Assembly (NCBI RefSeq): GCF_913776015.1
Contig: NZ_CAJYMD010000051.1
Location: 90,715-154,714 of the forward strand
DNA length: 64,000 nucleotides
From: an uncultured Oxalicibacterium sp.
GTDB lineage: Bacteria > Pseudomonadota > Gammaproteobacteria > Burkholderiales > Burkholderiaceae_D
Direction of reading: 5' to 3'
Part shown: piece after piece, positions 29,420-40,945 of the stretch
Position numbering within the stretch: position 1 is the stretch's first letter
Layout: each line of letters opens with the position of its first letter
Translations under genes and position numbers: made by a program
Notes under the pieces: model-generated
Seen by the model: only the letters and a program-made list of their open reading frames with translations
What the model was told of the DNA's origin: nothing
Database searches by the model: none

Positions 29420-30955
29420 ATGCAACTCAACCCGTCTGAAATCAGCGAGCTGATCAAGAGCCGGATTCAAGGGCTCGGCGACAGCGCTGAGATTCGCAAT
29501 CAAGGTACGGTGATTTCCGTGTCCGACGGTATCTGCCGCATTCATGGTCTGTCCGAAGTCATGCAAGGCGAGATGCTCGAATTCCCGGGCAACACCTTCG
29601 GCCTCGCGCTGAACCTGGAACGTGATTCCGTCGGTGCCGTTATTCTGGGTGAATACGAGCACATTTCCGAAGGCGATACCGTCAAGTGCACGGGCCGCAT
29701 TCTGGAAGTCCCGATTGGTCCTGAACTGCGTGGCCGTGTGGTCAATGCACTGGGTCAGCCAATCGACGGCAAAGGTCCTGTCAATGCAAAACTGACCGCC
29801 CCGATCGAAAAGATCGCGCCAGGCGTTATTGCACGTCAATCCGTTGACGAACCATTGCAAACCGGTATCAAGGCAATTGATGCCATGGTGCCGATTGGTC
29901 GTGGTCAACGTGAATTGATCATTGGCGATCGTCAAACCGGTAAATCGGCAGTGGCTGTTGATGCAATCATCAACCAAAAAGGCCAAAACGTTACCTGTAT
30001 CTACGTTGCAATCGGTCAGAAAGCATCGTCGATCAAGAACATCGTGCGCTCGCTGGAACAAAACGGCGCCATGGAATACACCATCGTCGTTGCCGCATCG
30101 GCTTCGGAATCGGCTGCCATGCAGTTCGTTTCGGCCTACTCCGGTTGCGCCATGGGCGAATACTTCCGCGATCGCGGTGAAGACGCACTGATCGTTTATG
30201 ACGATCTGTCGAAGCAAGCTGTTGCGTACCGTCAGGTTTCGCTGCTGCTGCGCCGTCCACCAGGCCGTGAAGCGTTCCCTGGCGACGTGTTCTATCTCCA
30301 CAGCCGTCTGCTCGAACGTGCAGCACGCGTCAACGCCGACTACGTCGAAGCTTTCACCAAAGGTGAAGTTAAAGGCAAAACTGGTTCGCTGACTGCTCTG
30401 CCAATCATCGAAACGCAAGCTGGTGACGTTTCCGCATTCGTTCCAACCAACGTGATTTCGATTACCGACGGTCAGATCTTCCTGGAAACCAACCTGTTCA
30501 ACTCAGGTATCCGTCCTGCGATCAACGCCGGTATCTCGGTGTCGCGTGTTGGTGGTGCTGCTCAGACCAAAGTCATCAAGGGCTTGTCCGGTGGTATCCG
30601 TACCGACTTGGCGCAGTATCGTGAACTGGCAGCATTTGCACAGTTCGCTTCGGACCTCGACGCAGCAACCCGCAAACAGCTGGATCGCGGCGCACGCGTG
30701 ACCGAACTGTTGAAGCAAGCACAGTACGCACCATTGTCGATTTCGCTGATGGCGGTTTCGCTGTTCGCCGTCAACAAGGGCTACTTCGACAGCATCGAAG
30801 TCAAGGATGTGTTGCGCTTTGAATCGGGTCTGCATGGCTTCATGAAGTCCAGCCACGCTGCTCTGCTGCAAAAGATCGAAGACACGAAGAAACTCGACAA
30901 AGACGACGAAGCGGCATTGGCAGACGCAGTTGCCGATTTCAAAAAATCGTTTTGA
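29420..30955 (+). CDS. atpA: F0F1 ATP synthase subunit alpha
   Basis: A 511-residue non-catalytic nucleotide-binding F1 subunit with Walker [14 protein letters not shown] near residue 170 and the alpha signature ([20 protein letters not shown]). Ribosome site TTAGGAG before the ATG. Confidence 0.98.
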   Translation: MQLNPSEISELIKSRIQGLGDSAEIRNQGTVISVSDGICRIHGLSEVMQGEMLEFPGNTFGLALNLERDSVGAVILGEYEHISEGDTVKCTGRILEVPIGPELRGRVVNALGQPIDGKGPVNAKLTAPIEKIAPGVIARQSVDEPLQTGIKAIDAMVPIGRGQRELIIGDRQTGKSAVAVDAIINQKGQNVTCIYVAIGQKASSIKNIVRSLEQNGAMEYTIVVAASASESAAMQFVSAYSGCAMGEYFRDRGEDALIVYDDLSKQAVAYRQVSLLLRRPPGREAFPGDVFYLHSRLLERAARVNADYVEAFTKGEVKGKTGSLTALPIIETQAGDVSAFVPTNVISITDGQIFLETNLFNSGIRPAINAGISVSRVGGAAQTKVIKGLSGGIRTDLAQYRELAAFAQFASDLDAATRKQLDRGARVTELLKQAQYAPLSISLMAVSLFAVNKGYFDSIEVKDVLRFESGLHGFMKSSHAALLQKIEDTKKLDKDDEAALADAVADFKKSF

Positions 30956-30982
30956 TCTGACTGTAGCGAAGGAGTAAACCTC

Positions 30983-31858
30983 ATGGCTGCAGGCAAAGAG
31001 ATACGTGGCAAGATCAAGAGCGTAGAAAATACGAAGAAGATCACCAAGGCGATGGAAATGGTCGCGGCATCCAAAATGCGCAAGGCGCAGGACCGGATGC
31101 TGGCGGCCCGTCCATACAGCGACAAGATCCGTAACATCACGGCCAACCTGTCGCAGGCCAATCCGGAATATACGCATCCCTTCCTCGTGAAGTCGGATGG
31201 CGCGAAGACGGTTGGCTTCATCATCGTCACGACCGACAAGGGTCTGTGCGGCGGTATGAACACGAACACCCTGCGTGCCGTGACCAGCAAGCTGCGCGAA
31301 CTCGAAGCGGAAGGCAAGAAAGTACAGATCGCGGCAATCGGTAACAAGGGCCTGGCCTTCTTGAACCGTATTGGCGCTCCGGTCGTATCGCAAGTGACCC
31401 AGATCGGCGATACGCCGCATCTGGAAAAACTGATCGGTCCGATCAAGGTCTTGCTGGATGCGTACGAAGACGGTCATCTGGATGCGGTCTATCTGGTGTA
31501 CACCAAGTTCATCAACACGATGAAACAGGAACCACGGATGGACTTGCTGCTGCCTTTGTCGGCAGACAAGCTGAAAGCGGATGAAGGTTCGGACGCCTTG
31601 TCGTGGGAATACATCTACGAACCGGATGCCCAGACCGTGATCGACGATCTGCTGTTGCGCTATGTCGAGGCGCTGGTATTCCAGGCAGTAGCGGAAAACC
31701 TGGCGTCCGAGCAATCGGCGCGTATGGTGGCGATGAAAGCGGCAACCGACAATGCCGGCAGTGTGATCAGCGAACTGAAACTCGTCTACAACAAGACGCG
31801 TCAGGCTGCTATTACGAAAGAACTGTCCGAAATCGTCGCCGGTGCGGCAGCGGTTTAA
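30983..31858 (+). CDS. atpG: F0F1 ATP synthase subunit gamma
   Basis: A 291-residue rotor shaft: N-terminal [20 protein letters not shown] and [13 protein letters not shown], central [13 protein letters not shown] and C-terminal [20 protein letters not shown] are conserved coiled-coil and catch regions. Between atpA and atpD in the usual order. Confidence 0.98.
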   Translation: MAAGKEIRGKIKSVENTKKITKAMEMVAASKMRKAQDRMLAARPYSDKIRNITANLSQANPEYTHPFLVKSDGAKTVGFIIVTTDKGLCGGMNTNTLRAVTSKLRELEAEGKKVQIAAIGNKGLAFLNRIGAPVVSQVTQIGDTPHLEKLIGPIKVLLDAYEDGHLDAVYLVYTKFINTMKQEPRMDLLLPLSADKLKADEGSDALSWEYIYEPDAQTVIDDLLLRYVEALVFQAVAENLASEQSARMVAMKAATDNAGSVISELKLVYNKTRQAAITKELSEIVAGAAAV

Positions 31859-31908
31859 TGTGATGGCAGACGGCATCGTGGATGCCGTCTTGCATAACCA
31901 GATTTTAA

Positions 31909-33333
<1,425 letters not shown>

Positions 33334-33421
33334 TGGTTGAAGCCGGCGGCTTGTAATGCACGCTGTCGGCAAGTTCTTATCGATCGGCGATCGATCCTTG
33401 AACGAATTAAAAGGTTCTCAC

Positions 33422-33844
33422 ATGGCAAACACAATGCGCGTAGATGTCGTCTCGGCCGAAGAAGAAATCTTCTCAGGTCAGGCGGAATTCGTAGCGCTGC
33501 CGGGTGAAGCTGGCGAACTCGGCATTCTGCCGGGCCACACGCCGCTGATCTCCCGCATTCGTCCAGGCGCAGTACGCATCAAGGTACCGGGCCAGGCAGA
33601 AGACGAATTCGTTTTCGTCGCGGGCGGTATTCTCGAAGTGCAACCCGAAGTGGTAACGGTTCTGGCCGATACCGCAATTCGTGGCGGCGATCTGGATGAA
33701 GCCAAGGCAGCAGAAGCAAAACGATTGGCCGAAGAAACACTGGCCAACAAAGACTCGCAAATCGATTACGCACAGGCACAGGCCGAATTGGCCAGCGCCG
33801 TGGCGCAGTTGGCGGCGATTCAGCGTCTGCGTCAAAAACGCTGA
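33422..33844 (+). CDS. atpC: F0F1 ATP synthase subunit epsilon
   Basis: From the ATG at 33422 (behind AAAAGGTT) the protein has 140 residues: an N-terminal beta-sandwich ([33 protein letters not shown]) and a C-terminal two-helix inhibitory domain. The frame extends upstream to 33356, but the start chosen matches the family. Last atp gene, followed by a strong terminator. Confidence 0.96.
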   Translation: MANTMRVDVVSAEEEIFSGQAEFVALPGEAGELGILPGHTPLISRIRPGAVRIKVPGQAEDEFVFVAGGILEVQPEVVTVLADTAIRGGDLDEAKAAEAKRLAEETLANKDSQIDYAQAQAELASAVAQLAAIQRLRQKR

Positions 33845-33863
33845 TCGTTATTCCGCATACAAT

Positions 33864-33894
33864 AAAGGGCAGCTTAGGCTGCCCTTTTTGTTTT
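33864..33894 (+). terminator. Rho-independent terminator of the atp operon
   Basis: AAAGGGCAGC-TTAG-GCTGCCCTTT with following T's, 20 bases after atpC. Confidence 0.9.
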
Positions 33895-33935
33895 ATGCGC
33901 TGTTTTCATTCACTGATTATTTATTGATCGCCACC

Positions 33936-34376
33936 ATGCATTATCAAGATCCGGATGTCATCACGAAGTTGCTTGCGGAATCGCGCGTCATCGCCATCGT
34001 CGGTTTGTCGCCCAAGGAAGACCGCCCCAGCCATGGTGTGGCTGCCTATCTGCAGCAGCATGGTTATCGCATCATTCCCGTCAATCCCGCCGCTGCCGGT
34101 ACGCACATTCTCGGTGAGCATTGCTATGCCACATTAACGATGGCTGCTGCAGCCTTGCAGGAACAGGGCACGCGTATCGATCTGGTGGATGTCTTCCGCA
34201 AGGCCGATCAGGTCGAGCCGATTGCCGATGAAACCATCGCCATTCATGCGCGCGGCTTCTGGCTGCAACTGGGCATTGTGAATCAGGAGGCTATCGACAA
34301 GGTGCAGGCAGCGGGTATCGCCGCAGTGGCCGATCGTTGTACCAAGATCGATCATGCCATTCGCCATAATCGCTGA
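33936..34376 (+). CDS. CoA-binding domain protein (YccU-like)
   Basis: A 146-residue stand-alone Rossmann-type CoA-binding protein: VIAIVGLSPKEDRPSHGVAAYL near the N-terminus and YRIIPVNPAAAGTHILGE, then IDLVDVFRKADQVEPIADE, are typical of the family. It resembles the N-terminal domain of acyl-CoA synthetases without the ligase part. Role unknown. 15 bases ahead of the PPK2 gene, so probably co-transcribed. Confidence 0.88.
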   Translation: MHYQDPDVITKLLAESRVIAIVGLSPKEDRPSHGVAAYLQQHGYRIIPVNPAAAGTHILGEHCYATLTMAAAALQEQGTRIDLVDVFRKADQVEPIADETIAIHARGFWLQLGIVNQEAIDKVQAAGIAAVADRCTKIDHAIRHNR

Positions 34377-34391
34377 TCACTGGAGGACAAC

Positions 34392-35201
34392 ATGGCAGGT
34401 GCATGCGAACAATTCCGCGTCGGGAAGAACTACAAGATCAAGGAAAGTGATGCCGCTGCCAAGCCCTTGTCCGGCGAGAGCAAGGCGGCGGACAAAGCAC
34501 GTGTCGACGAAATGGCACAGCAGATTGCCGAGTTGCAGGAAATTCTCTATGCGCAGCGTTCACGCAAGATTCTGGTCGTGCTGCAAGGCATGGACACGTC
34601 GGGTAAGGATGGGACGGTGCGCGGTGTGTTTGGTCGTGTCGATCCGCTAGGTGTCATCAGTGTACCGTTCAAGGCACCGACCGAACCCGAGAAAAGCCGT
34701 GATTTCCTATGGCGCATTCATCAACGTGTGCCGGCACTTGGTGAGCTTGTGATCTTCAATCGCAGTCATTACGAGGATGTGTTGATCACACGCGTGCATG
34801 ACTGGATCGACGATGCGGAATGCCAGCGGCGCTACGCGCACATTCGTGATTTCGAGCGGATGCTGGCGGAGACCGGCACGACGATCATCAAATGCTTTCT
34901 GCATATTTCGAACAAGGAACAGAAAGCGCGTCTCGAAGAACGCATTGCCGATCCGAACAAACACTGGAAGCTGCAACCGGATGATCTGCGAGAGCGCAAA
35001 TTCTGGGATGCGTATCGCAAACAGTATGAAGACGCGATTCTGGCAACAGATGCCGATCATGCGCCATGGTATGCGATTCCAGCGGACTCCAAGACGCATC
35101 GCAATCTGACGATTGCCTCCATTGTGCTCGAGACGTTACAGGCCCTCAAACCGGCGTTTCCGCCGCCACATCCGGAATACGCCGACCTCAAGGTTGAATA
35201 A
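34392..35201 (+). CDS. ppk2: Polyphosphate kinase 2 family protein
   Basis: A 269-residue PPK2 enzyme that transfers phosphate between polyphosphate and nucleotides. Walker A LQGMDTSGKDGTVRGVFG and Walker B IFNRSHYEDVLITRVH are clear; the single-domain size and LRERKFWDAYRKQYEDAI lid helix suggest the class that phosphorylates AMP/ADP, but class cannot be fixed by eye. GGAGGAC ribosome site. Confidence 0.92.
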   Translation: MAGACEQFRVGKNYKIKESDAAAKPLSGESKAADKARVDEMAQQIAELQEILYAQRSRKILVVLQGMDTSGKDGTVRGVFGRVDPLGVISVPFKAPTEPEKSRDFLWRIHQRVPALGELVIFNRSHYEDVLITRVHDWIDDAECQRRYAHIRDFERMLAETGTTIIKCFLHISNKEQKARLEERIADPNKHWKLQPDDLRERKFWDAYRKQYEDAILATDADHAPWYAIPADSKTHRNLTIASIVLETLQALKPAFPPPHPEYADLKVE

Positions 35202-35237
35202 GTACGAACGCTTGATGACGTGCCGTAGTGTGATAGA

Positions 35238-37454
35238 TCACTGCGGTGTATCGGCAGGCAATTCCTGACTCAGGACGGCGATGACTTCATTCATCGAGTA
35301 AGGTTTTGCCAGCATGCGAATGCCGGGCAGGTTCACACGCTGCTCTGAATAACCGGTCGCCAAAACGACGCGAATGTGCGGGAAGCGATCGCGAATGATG
35401 TGTGCGAGTTCAATGCCGCTAATAGTGCCGGGCATCACGATGTCGGAAAAGACCAGATTGATTTGCTGATTGGATTCCAATATCTCAACAGCCTGTTCGC
35501 CCGTCTGCGCCACACAGACATCCAGACCTGCCACGGACAAGGCTGGCGCAATGGTTTCACGCACCAGCGCATCGTCTTCGACAAACAGAATGCTGCCCTT
35601 GATCGTTTGCGCTGGCACCGTGTTGCTATCGAGTTTGGGCAGGAAGGCATCCTGCTCCGCACGCGGCAAATAGATCGTGATCGTGGTGCCGCTGCCTTCA
35701 CGACTGTGCAGCAACAATGCACCACCGCTTTGCTTGGTAAAACCGTAGACTTGCGGCAATCCCATTCCCGAACCCTTGCCAATCTTCTTGGTGGTGAAGA
35801 ACGGGTCGAAGGCGCGTGCCGATACGTCCTCGCTCATGCCTGCCCCGGTATCGATCAGGCGAATGCGTACATAGTCACCGGCATGCAATTCGTGCATTGC
35901 CGATGTGAAGCATTCATTCTCTGCCTCCAGGGTTATCGTGCCGCCTTCCGGCATCGCATCGCGGGCATTGATCGTGAGGTTGAGCAGGGCCAGTTCGAAT
36001 TGCAAAGGGTCGATGGTTACCTGCCACAGATCCGGCGCGGTCTTCAACGCGAAAGCAATATTGCTTGGCAGTGCCCCCGTCAAAAGCGGCAAGGTGGTCT
36101 TGAGATGGTCGCTGACATCCAGTGTTTCCAGTCGCGCTTCCTGCACGCGGCCGAAGGCCATCAACTGACGCGCCAGTTCACCGCCGCGTGCCACCGCCCG
36201 CTGACAAGATTGCAGTAGATTGCGTTCGCGCTCGCCGGTAATGCTCATGAGGCTCAGCTGCAGGCCTGTCGTCAGTGTTTGCAATATGTTGTTGAAGTCA
36301 TGGGCAATGCCGCCAGTCAGCCGGCCCAGGGCTTCGAGCTTTTGCCCTTGCAACAGTGCACGCTGTGAGCGTTCGGACATCGCGACCGCTTCTTTCACAC
36401 GGCGCTCCATTTCAGTATGGGTATGTTCTAGCGACTGACTTGCCTGCGCCATCGCTTCGCTCACCGCATCGAACTCGCGCACACCGGAACGCATGGGCGT
36501 GACCGGTTCGCCACGGCCGAGTTTTTCTGCCGAATCCTGCAATTTCTCAACAGCATTTGCCGCATTGCGACCAAGCAATACGGCGACTGCTACAGAAAGG
36601 CCGAAGAAGACGAGGGAAAGGAAAGCGATGACGGTGATGGCGTTGTAGGCGCTACGCTTGAATTCGATCTGCGGCACGCTGATCAGGAAGCGCCAATCCG
36701 AACGCGGTGCACGACTAAAGAAGGCCGTGACGGGCTCGCCGGTCAGGGCGGTGCCATCGTTATTGAAGCCTTCCAGGCTCTCGCGCATCATGCTGACAAT
36801 GGTGCTGCGGGCAGGCCGGCCGACGAAGCGATCTGCATTGCGATTGCGTGCGGCGATGATGCCATTGCGATCCAGAATCGAGCCATTCCAGGTATTGGGC
36901 AGGCGCTGCTCGCGAAACACGCTTTGCAACTGGCTGACAAAGACATTCATTTCCAGAAAGTAGATGAGAATGCCGTCACGTTTGACCGGAACCTGGATCG
37001 TAAAGCTGGGCTGATTGCCAATCGGCGAAGTGTAAATGTCGGAGATGACAGTGGCCTCCGGCCCGGCTTCTTCCCGCAGGTTTTGCAGCAGGGGCATGGC
37101 GACACGCGCACCCGGCTTGTACGGTAACTGCGTGTTAAGCAAAACCTGGCCATGCAGATCGCTGAGCATGATCGAGGTTTCGATGGTCGGTGCCACGCGC
37201 TTGGCTTCCACATAAAACTGTTGTAGATCGCCCTTATCCAGCGCTGACGAAGTCGCCAGTGTTTGCAGTACTGCTTCGCGCTTCATCATCTCGCGATCCA
37301 CTACCAAAGCCAGTGCCTGCGCTACTTCACGCATGCTTTGCCGATTGGCTTCCTGCGTTTCCGAATAGACATAGTAGATGCCGATACTGGCCGTAATGAA
37401 AGCAGGGATCAGTACTGATAGAAAAAGGATGAGGAGACGGGAGCGAATGCGCAT
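35238..37454 (-). CDS. Hybrid sensor histidine kinase with Cache sensor and receiver domain
   Basis: About 738 residues from the ATG at 37454 (an in-frame TTG lies six codons upstream). Order: membrane helix (residues ~5-25), periplasmic double-Cache sensor (~30-270), second membrane helix (VIAFLSLVFFGLSVAVAVLL), HAMP-like linker, coiled coil, H-box LTGGIAHDFNNILQTL, ATPase with NARDAMPEGG and DTGAGMSEDV, then a receiver with phospho-Asp in LVFSDIVMPG and Lys in MLAKPYS. This is the common hybrid kinase without a neighbouring response regulator; input unknown. It is convergent with the PPK2 gene. Confidence 0.92.
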   Translation of the reverse strand: MRIRSRLLILFLSVLIPAFITASIGIYYVYSETQEANRQSMREVAQALALVVDREMMKREAVLQTLATSSALDKGDLQQFYVEAKRVAPTIETSIMLSDLHGQVLLNTQLPYKPGARVAMPLLQNLREEAGPEATVISDIYTSPIGNQPSFTIQVPVKRDGILIYFLEMNVFVSQLQSVFREQRLPNTWNGSILDRNGIIAARNRNADRFVGRPARSTIVSMMRESLEGFNNDGTALTGEPVTAFFSRAPRSDWRFLISVPQIEFKRSAYNAITVIAFLSLVFFGLSVAVAVLLGRNAANAVEKLQDSAEKLGRGEPVTPMRSGVREFDAVSEAMAQASQSLEHTHTEMERRVKEAVAMSERSQRALLQGQKLEALGRLTGGIAHDFNNILQTLTTGLQLSLMSITGERERNLLQSCQRAVARGGELARQLMAFGRVQEARLETLDVSDHLKTTLPLLTGALPSNIAFALKTAPDLWQVTIDPLQFELALLNLTINARDAMPEGGTITLEAENECFTSAMHELHAGDYVRIRLIDTGAGMSEDVSARAFDPFFTTKKIGKGSGMGLPQVYGFTKQSGGALLLHSREGSGTTITIYLPRAEQDAFLPKLDSNTVPAQTIKGSILFVEDDALVRETIAPALSVAGLDVCVAQTGEQAVEILESNQQINLVFSDIVMPGTISGIELAHIIRDRFPHIRVVLATGYSEQRVNLPGIRMLAKPYSMNEVIAVLSQELPADTPQ

Positions 37455-37633
37455 TCGAATCGGCAACAGCAAGTAGGGTTTGATAGCCGATGGCTTTCAG
37501 GATATTACCAAGAAAGTGTCATAAAACTAGGTGTCGAACTGCACAGGAAAAAAACATAACGATTTTTTCTTAACAAAATATTGATGCAAATCTGCAACGA
37601 GTTCTAAGCGGTAGTGCGAAGTGCATTGACCTT

Positions 37634-37652
37634 ATTAATGCGAATCATTACT
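37634..37652. promoter_or_regulatory. Candidate Fur box
   Basis: ATTAATGCGAATCATTACT matches 13 of 19 positions of the Fur consensus, 110 bases upstream of the siderophore receptor start. The rest of the 290-base gap holds no gene. Confidence 0.6.
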
Positions 37653-37761
37653 ATTCGCGTCTTATTTGTTTCAAATTGTATCCGTGCCAGCCAAGTTGTG
37701 ACTTACCCCCAGTCGAGTCAGTAACAGTAGCCAGCTTTACACACTCGAGGAGTATTCACAC

Positions 37762-40116
37762 ATGGCACATATAAAGAGCCGCAAGCATTCCATTACGCGT
37801 CATTCCCATTGTTCTGCAGCAGTTGTCATGGCGGCAATGACATTCCCCGTCATGGCTCAGCAGGCCGCGGATACCACCTTGCCCGAGGTAAAAGTGACAG
37901 GGCAGATGGAAAGCTATAAACCAGAAGTCGTTTCTTCTCCTAAGTATTCCCAGCCTTTAGTTGATACCCCGCAAACTATCAGCGTGATCAAAAAGGAAGT
38001 CATGCAAGAGCAAGGCGTGACCACGTTGACAGAGGCCTTGCGTAATACGCCGGGAATTACATTGCAATTAGGCGAAAATGCCAACACTGCAACGGGTGAC
38101 GCGATTTCAATGCGTGGCTTCGATACGCAAAACAGCATTTTTGTAGATGGTATTCGCGATTTGGGTAGCTATTCACGAGACATGTTCAACATCGAACAGG
38201 TTGAGGTACTGAAAGGCCCGACGGGTGCGGATGTAGGTCGAGCGTCGGCAGGCGGTTACATTAATCTACAGAGCAAAGCGCCGCGCGCCCAAAATTCCTT
38301 TGATGCGACGGCAGCTTATGGCACCGCGGATCGCTATCGCGTTACCGCAGACGTCAATCGTCGCATCGATGAAGAAGGCACTTCGGCGGTGCGTCTGAAT
38401 CTCATGAAACAGGGCGGCGGTGTGGCTGGGCGAGATTATGTCGAAAACGAAAGCTACGGGATTGCGCCATCCGTCATCTTTGGCCTGAATACGCCAACCC
38501 AAACAACGCTGTCATTCCTCCATTCGAAGCAGAACAATCGCCCAGACGGGGGTGTGCCGACCGTCGGTTTGCCGGGCTATCAAGTGGTGGCTGGTGGCAC
38601 GGTGACTGCCGCACAAGCGGCAGCCGGCAATGCCGCGCCGGCAGTTGATCCAAGCAATTACTACGGCTCGATCAATGATTTCAACAAGATCGAAGTCAAC
38701 ATGTTCACCGCCAAAGTGGAGCATGCCTTTACGGACAAGCTCAAACTGCGCAATACCTTCCGCTTTGGCAAGGTCGAACAGTTCAACATGACGACGGGCA
38801 TGGGGGGCGCCACCTTCGTGACGCCAGGTGACCTCTCAAGTTACACGGTCGGTCGAAATCGCGCGGATGGCATGAATCGTTATGCTGACGGTGGTCAAGG
38901 CAAGGTGCAGACCAACGAATTGATCACGAACCAAACCCACCTGAGTTCGGAATTTGAAACGGGCGGGCTCAAACATACCTTGGGTGCCGGGGTTGAGTTG
39001 ATCTATGAACGCCAGAAGAAAAATCACCTCATGGGCGCCAGCGGCGGAACGGGAACAAATGGTGGAACGATCACCGCAGCAAATCTTTACAACCCAAATC
39101 CATATTTCGCATTGTTGGACTACAATCCGCGTGAAAACGGCGCTTATGATCATGGTGTGACGAAAACGATTGGTGCCTATGTGTTCGACACCATCGAGTT
39201 GAACGACAAATGGCAGATTTCAGGCGGTGTGCGTGTTGACCGTTTCAGTACGGATTTTGAGACATTCAGACTTGCTGGTACGACGAGTGCAGGTGGCGGT
39301 GGGACGGGTACGCCCTTGCCTGCGGATACACGAACGAACCTGAGTGCATCCGACACGCTAGTCAGCTACAAGATTGGTGCCTTGTACAAGCCAACAGTGG
39401 ACAGCAGTGTTTATGGTTTGTATTCGGTATCGAAGCGCCCGCCGGGAGGGGATAATTTTTCGCTCTCAGCAACTGCAAACAATGCAAATAATCCAATCGC
39501 AAAACCGCAAGAAGCAACCAATATCGAATTTGGCGCGAAGTGGGATGTGAACAAATCGCTGGCGCTGACGGGTGCAATTTTCAACACGACCAATGAAAAT
39601 GAAATTGCTACCGATGCCAATAATGTGACTACTCAGATCGGGGAGCGTCGCGTTCGCGGTATCGAGCTCGGTGCAGTCGGACAGATCACATCGGCGTGGC
39701 AAGTCATCACGGGTTTGACTTTCCTGGATTCTGAAATTACTCGTGGGAATGCTGCATCGGGAGGCAATAACGCGACGGGTGGCGATATTCCATTCACGCC
39801 CAAACGTGCTTTCACATCGTGGACCACGTATCGCTTGCCTTCGGGCTTGATACTAGGCGGTGGCGCACGTTATGTCTCCAAGATCACGCGCTCCAGTGCT
39901 GCTGTGGTGGCACCTGCCACCGGCCTGACCGAGTCGGCCTCGTATTGGGTGGCGGATGCGATGGCGTCATACCCCATCACGAAGAACGCGACGATTCAGT
40001 TGAACATCTATAACTTGTTCGACAAGAATTACGTCGCATCCTTCAACAATGGTGGCAATCGCTACACGCCGGGAGCGCCGCGTTCCTTCCTGTTGACGGG
40101 TAATTTCAAGTTCTGA
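37762..40116 (+). CDS. TonB-dependent siderophore receptor
   Basis: A 784-residue outer-membrane receptor. An extended signal peptide ends near FPVMAQ; a TonB box-like LPEVKVTG follows, then the plug (TPQTISVIKKEVMQEQGVTTL, ISMRGFDTQNSIFVDGIRDLGSY, EVLKGPTGADVGRASAGGYINL) and the 22-strand barrel ending in Phe (LTGNFKF). It belongs to the FhuA/CirA-like catecholate or hydroxamate receptor group with PiuC downstream; the pairing and the Fur box point to iron-siderophore uptake. GAGGAG ribosome site. Confidence 0.93.
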   Translation: MAHIKSRKHSITRHSHCSAAVVMAAMTFPVMAQQAADTTLPEVKVTGQMESYKPEVVSSPKYSQPLVDTPQTISVIKKEVMQEQGVTTLTEALRNTPGITLQLGENANTATGDAISMRGFDTQNSIFVDGIRDLGSYSRDMFNIEQVEVLKGPTGADVGRASAGGYINLQSKAPRAQNSFDATAAYGTADRYRVTADVNRRIDEEGTSAVRLNLMKQGGGVAGRDYVENESYGIAPSVIFGLNTPTQTTLSFLHSKQNNRPDGGVPTVGLPGYQVVAGGTVTAAQAAAGNAAPAVDPSNYYGSINDFNKIEVNMFTAKVEHAFTDKLKLRNTFRFGKVEQFNMTTGMGGATFVTPGDLSSYTVGRNRADGMNRYADGGQGKVQTNELITNQTHLSSEFETGGLKHTLGAGVELIYERQKKNHLMGASGGTGTNGGTITAANLYNPNPYFALLDYNPRENGAYDHGVTKTIGAYVFDTIELNDKWQISGGVRVDRFSTDFETFRLAGTTSAGGGGTGTPLPADTRTNLSASDTLVSYKIGALYKPTVDSSVYGLYSVSKRPPGGDNFSLSATANNANNPIAKPQEATNIEFGAKWDVNKSLALTGAIFNTTNENEIATDANNVTTQIGERRVRGIELGAVGQITSAWQVITGLTFLDSEITRGNAASGGNNATGGDIPFTPKRAFTSWTTYRLPSGLILGGGARYVSKITRSSAAVVAPATGLTESASYWVADAMASYPITKNATIQLNIYNLFDKNYVASFNNGGNRYTPGAPRSFLLTGNFKF

Positions 40117-40158
40117 CGTTAACCGCTTTCGCCGCTTGATTCAGGCTGCGATACTAGA

Positions 40159-40186
40159 TCCTCGCTCAACGAGCGGGGATTTTTTA
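40159..40186 (+). terminator. Rho-independent terminator after the receptor gene
   Basis: CCTCGCTC-AAC-GAGCGGGG followed by six T's; 24 bases ahead of piuC, so it may attenuate rather than fully separate the two genes. Confidence 0.75.
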
Positions 40187-40209
40187 TTTGATGAACAAGG
40201 AACACGATC

Positions 40210-40890
40210 ATGATGCTGCATATCCCACAAGTGCTGACACTCGATCAGGTAAAACAGATTCGGCTGAAGCTGGAAGCCTCGGATTGGGTTGATGGTCGCC
40301 AGACAGCTGGTGAACAGGGGGCACAAGTCAAATGCAATCGACAATTGGATGAAAACTCCGTGGTCGGCCATGAAATCGGACAAACCATTTTGAGCAGCCT
40401 TGCCAAGCATCCCCTGTTTGTCTCGGCAGCGCTGCCCCATCGCTATGTGATGCCCTTGTTCAATCGCTACGAGGGCGGTGGGCATTACGGTTTTCATGTG
40501 GATGGTTCGATTCGCAGCATGCCCGGTAGCAATTTGCATCTGCGAACCGATCTGTCCTGCACGCTGTTTCTTTGTGAGCCGGAAGAATATGAGGGTGGCG
40601 AACTCATCGTTTCGGATACCTACGGCGAACATGAAGTCAAATTGCCAGCAGGCGATATGATTCTTTATCCCTCCAACAGCTTGCATAAGATCGAACCGGT
40701 CACGCGTGGTGCGCGCGTCTGTTCTTTTTTTTGGGTGCAAAGTATGGTGCCAGATGATGGCAAGCGCACGATGTTGTATGAACTCGATCAGAACATCCAG
40801 CGCTTGCGACAGCAGATTGGTGACACTGCCGAAGTCTTGAGTCTTACCGGCCATTATCACAACCTGTTGCGGCAGTGGGCACTAGTGTGA
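40210..40890 (+). CDS. piuC: PKHD-type Fe(II)/2-oxoglutarate hydroxylase PiuC
   Basis: A 226-residue dioxygenase. The iron ligands are His and Asp in [13 protein letters not shown] and a distal His in [15 protein letters not shown], with the 2-oxoglutarate-binding Arg just after. The C-terminal [25 protein letters not shown] is typical of PiuC, which is routinely found beside TonB siderophore receptors in iron-regulated loci; its substrate is not established. Confidence 0.92.
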   Translation: MMLHIPQVLTLDQVKQIRLKLEASDWVDGRQTAGEQGAQVKCNRQLDENSVVGHEIGQTILSSLAKHPLFVSAALPHRYVMPLFNRYEGGGHYGFHVDGSIRSMPGSNLHLRTDLSCTLFLCEPEEYEGGELIVSDTYGEHEVKLPAGDMILYPSNSLHKIEPVTRGARVCSFFWVQSMVPDDGKRTMLYELDQNIQRLRQQIGDTAEVLSLTGHYHNLLRQWALV

Positions 40891-40945
40891 AGGGAAATGG
40901 CAGTGTCCCGGCATTGAGGGTGACGTTTTAATTGTCAATTGTTGT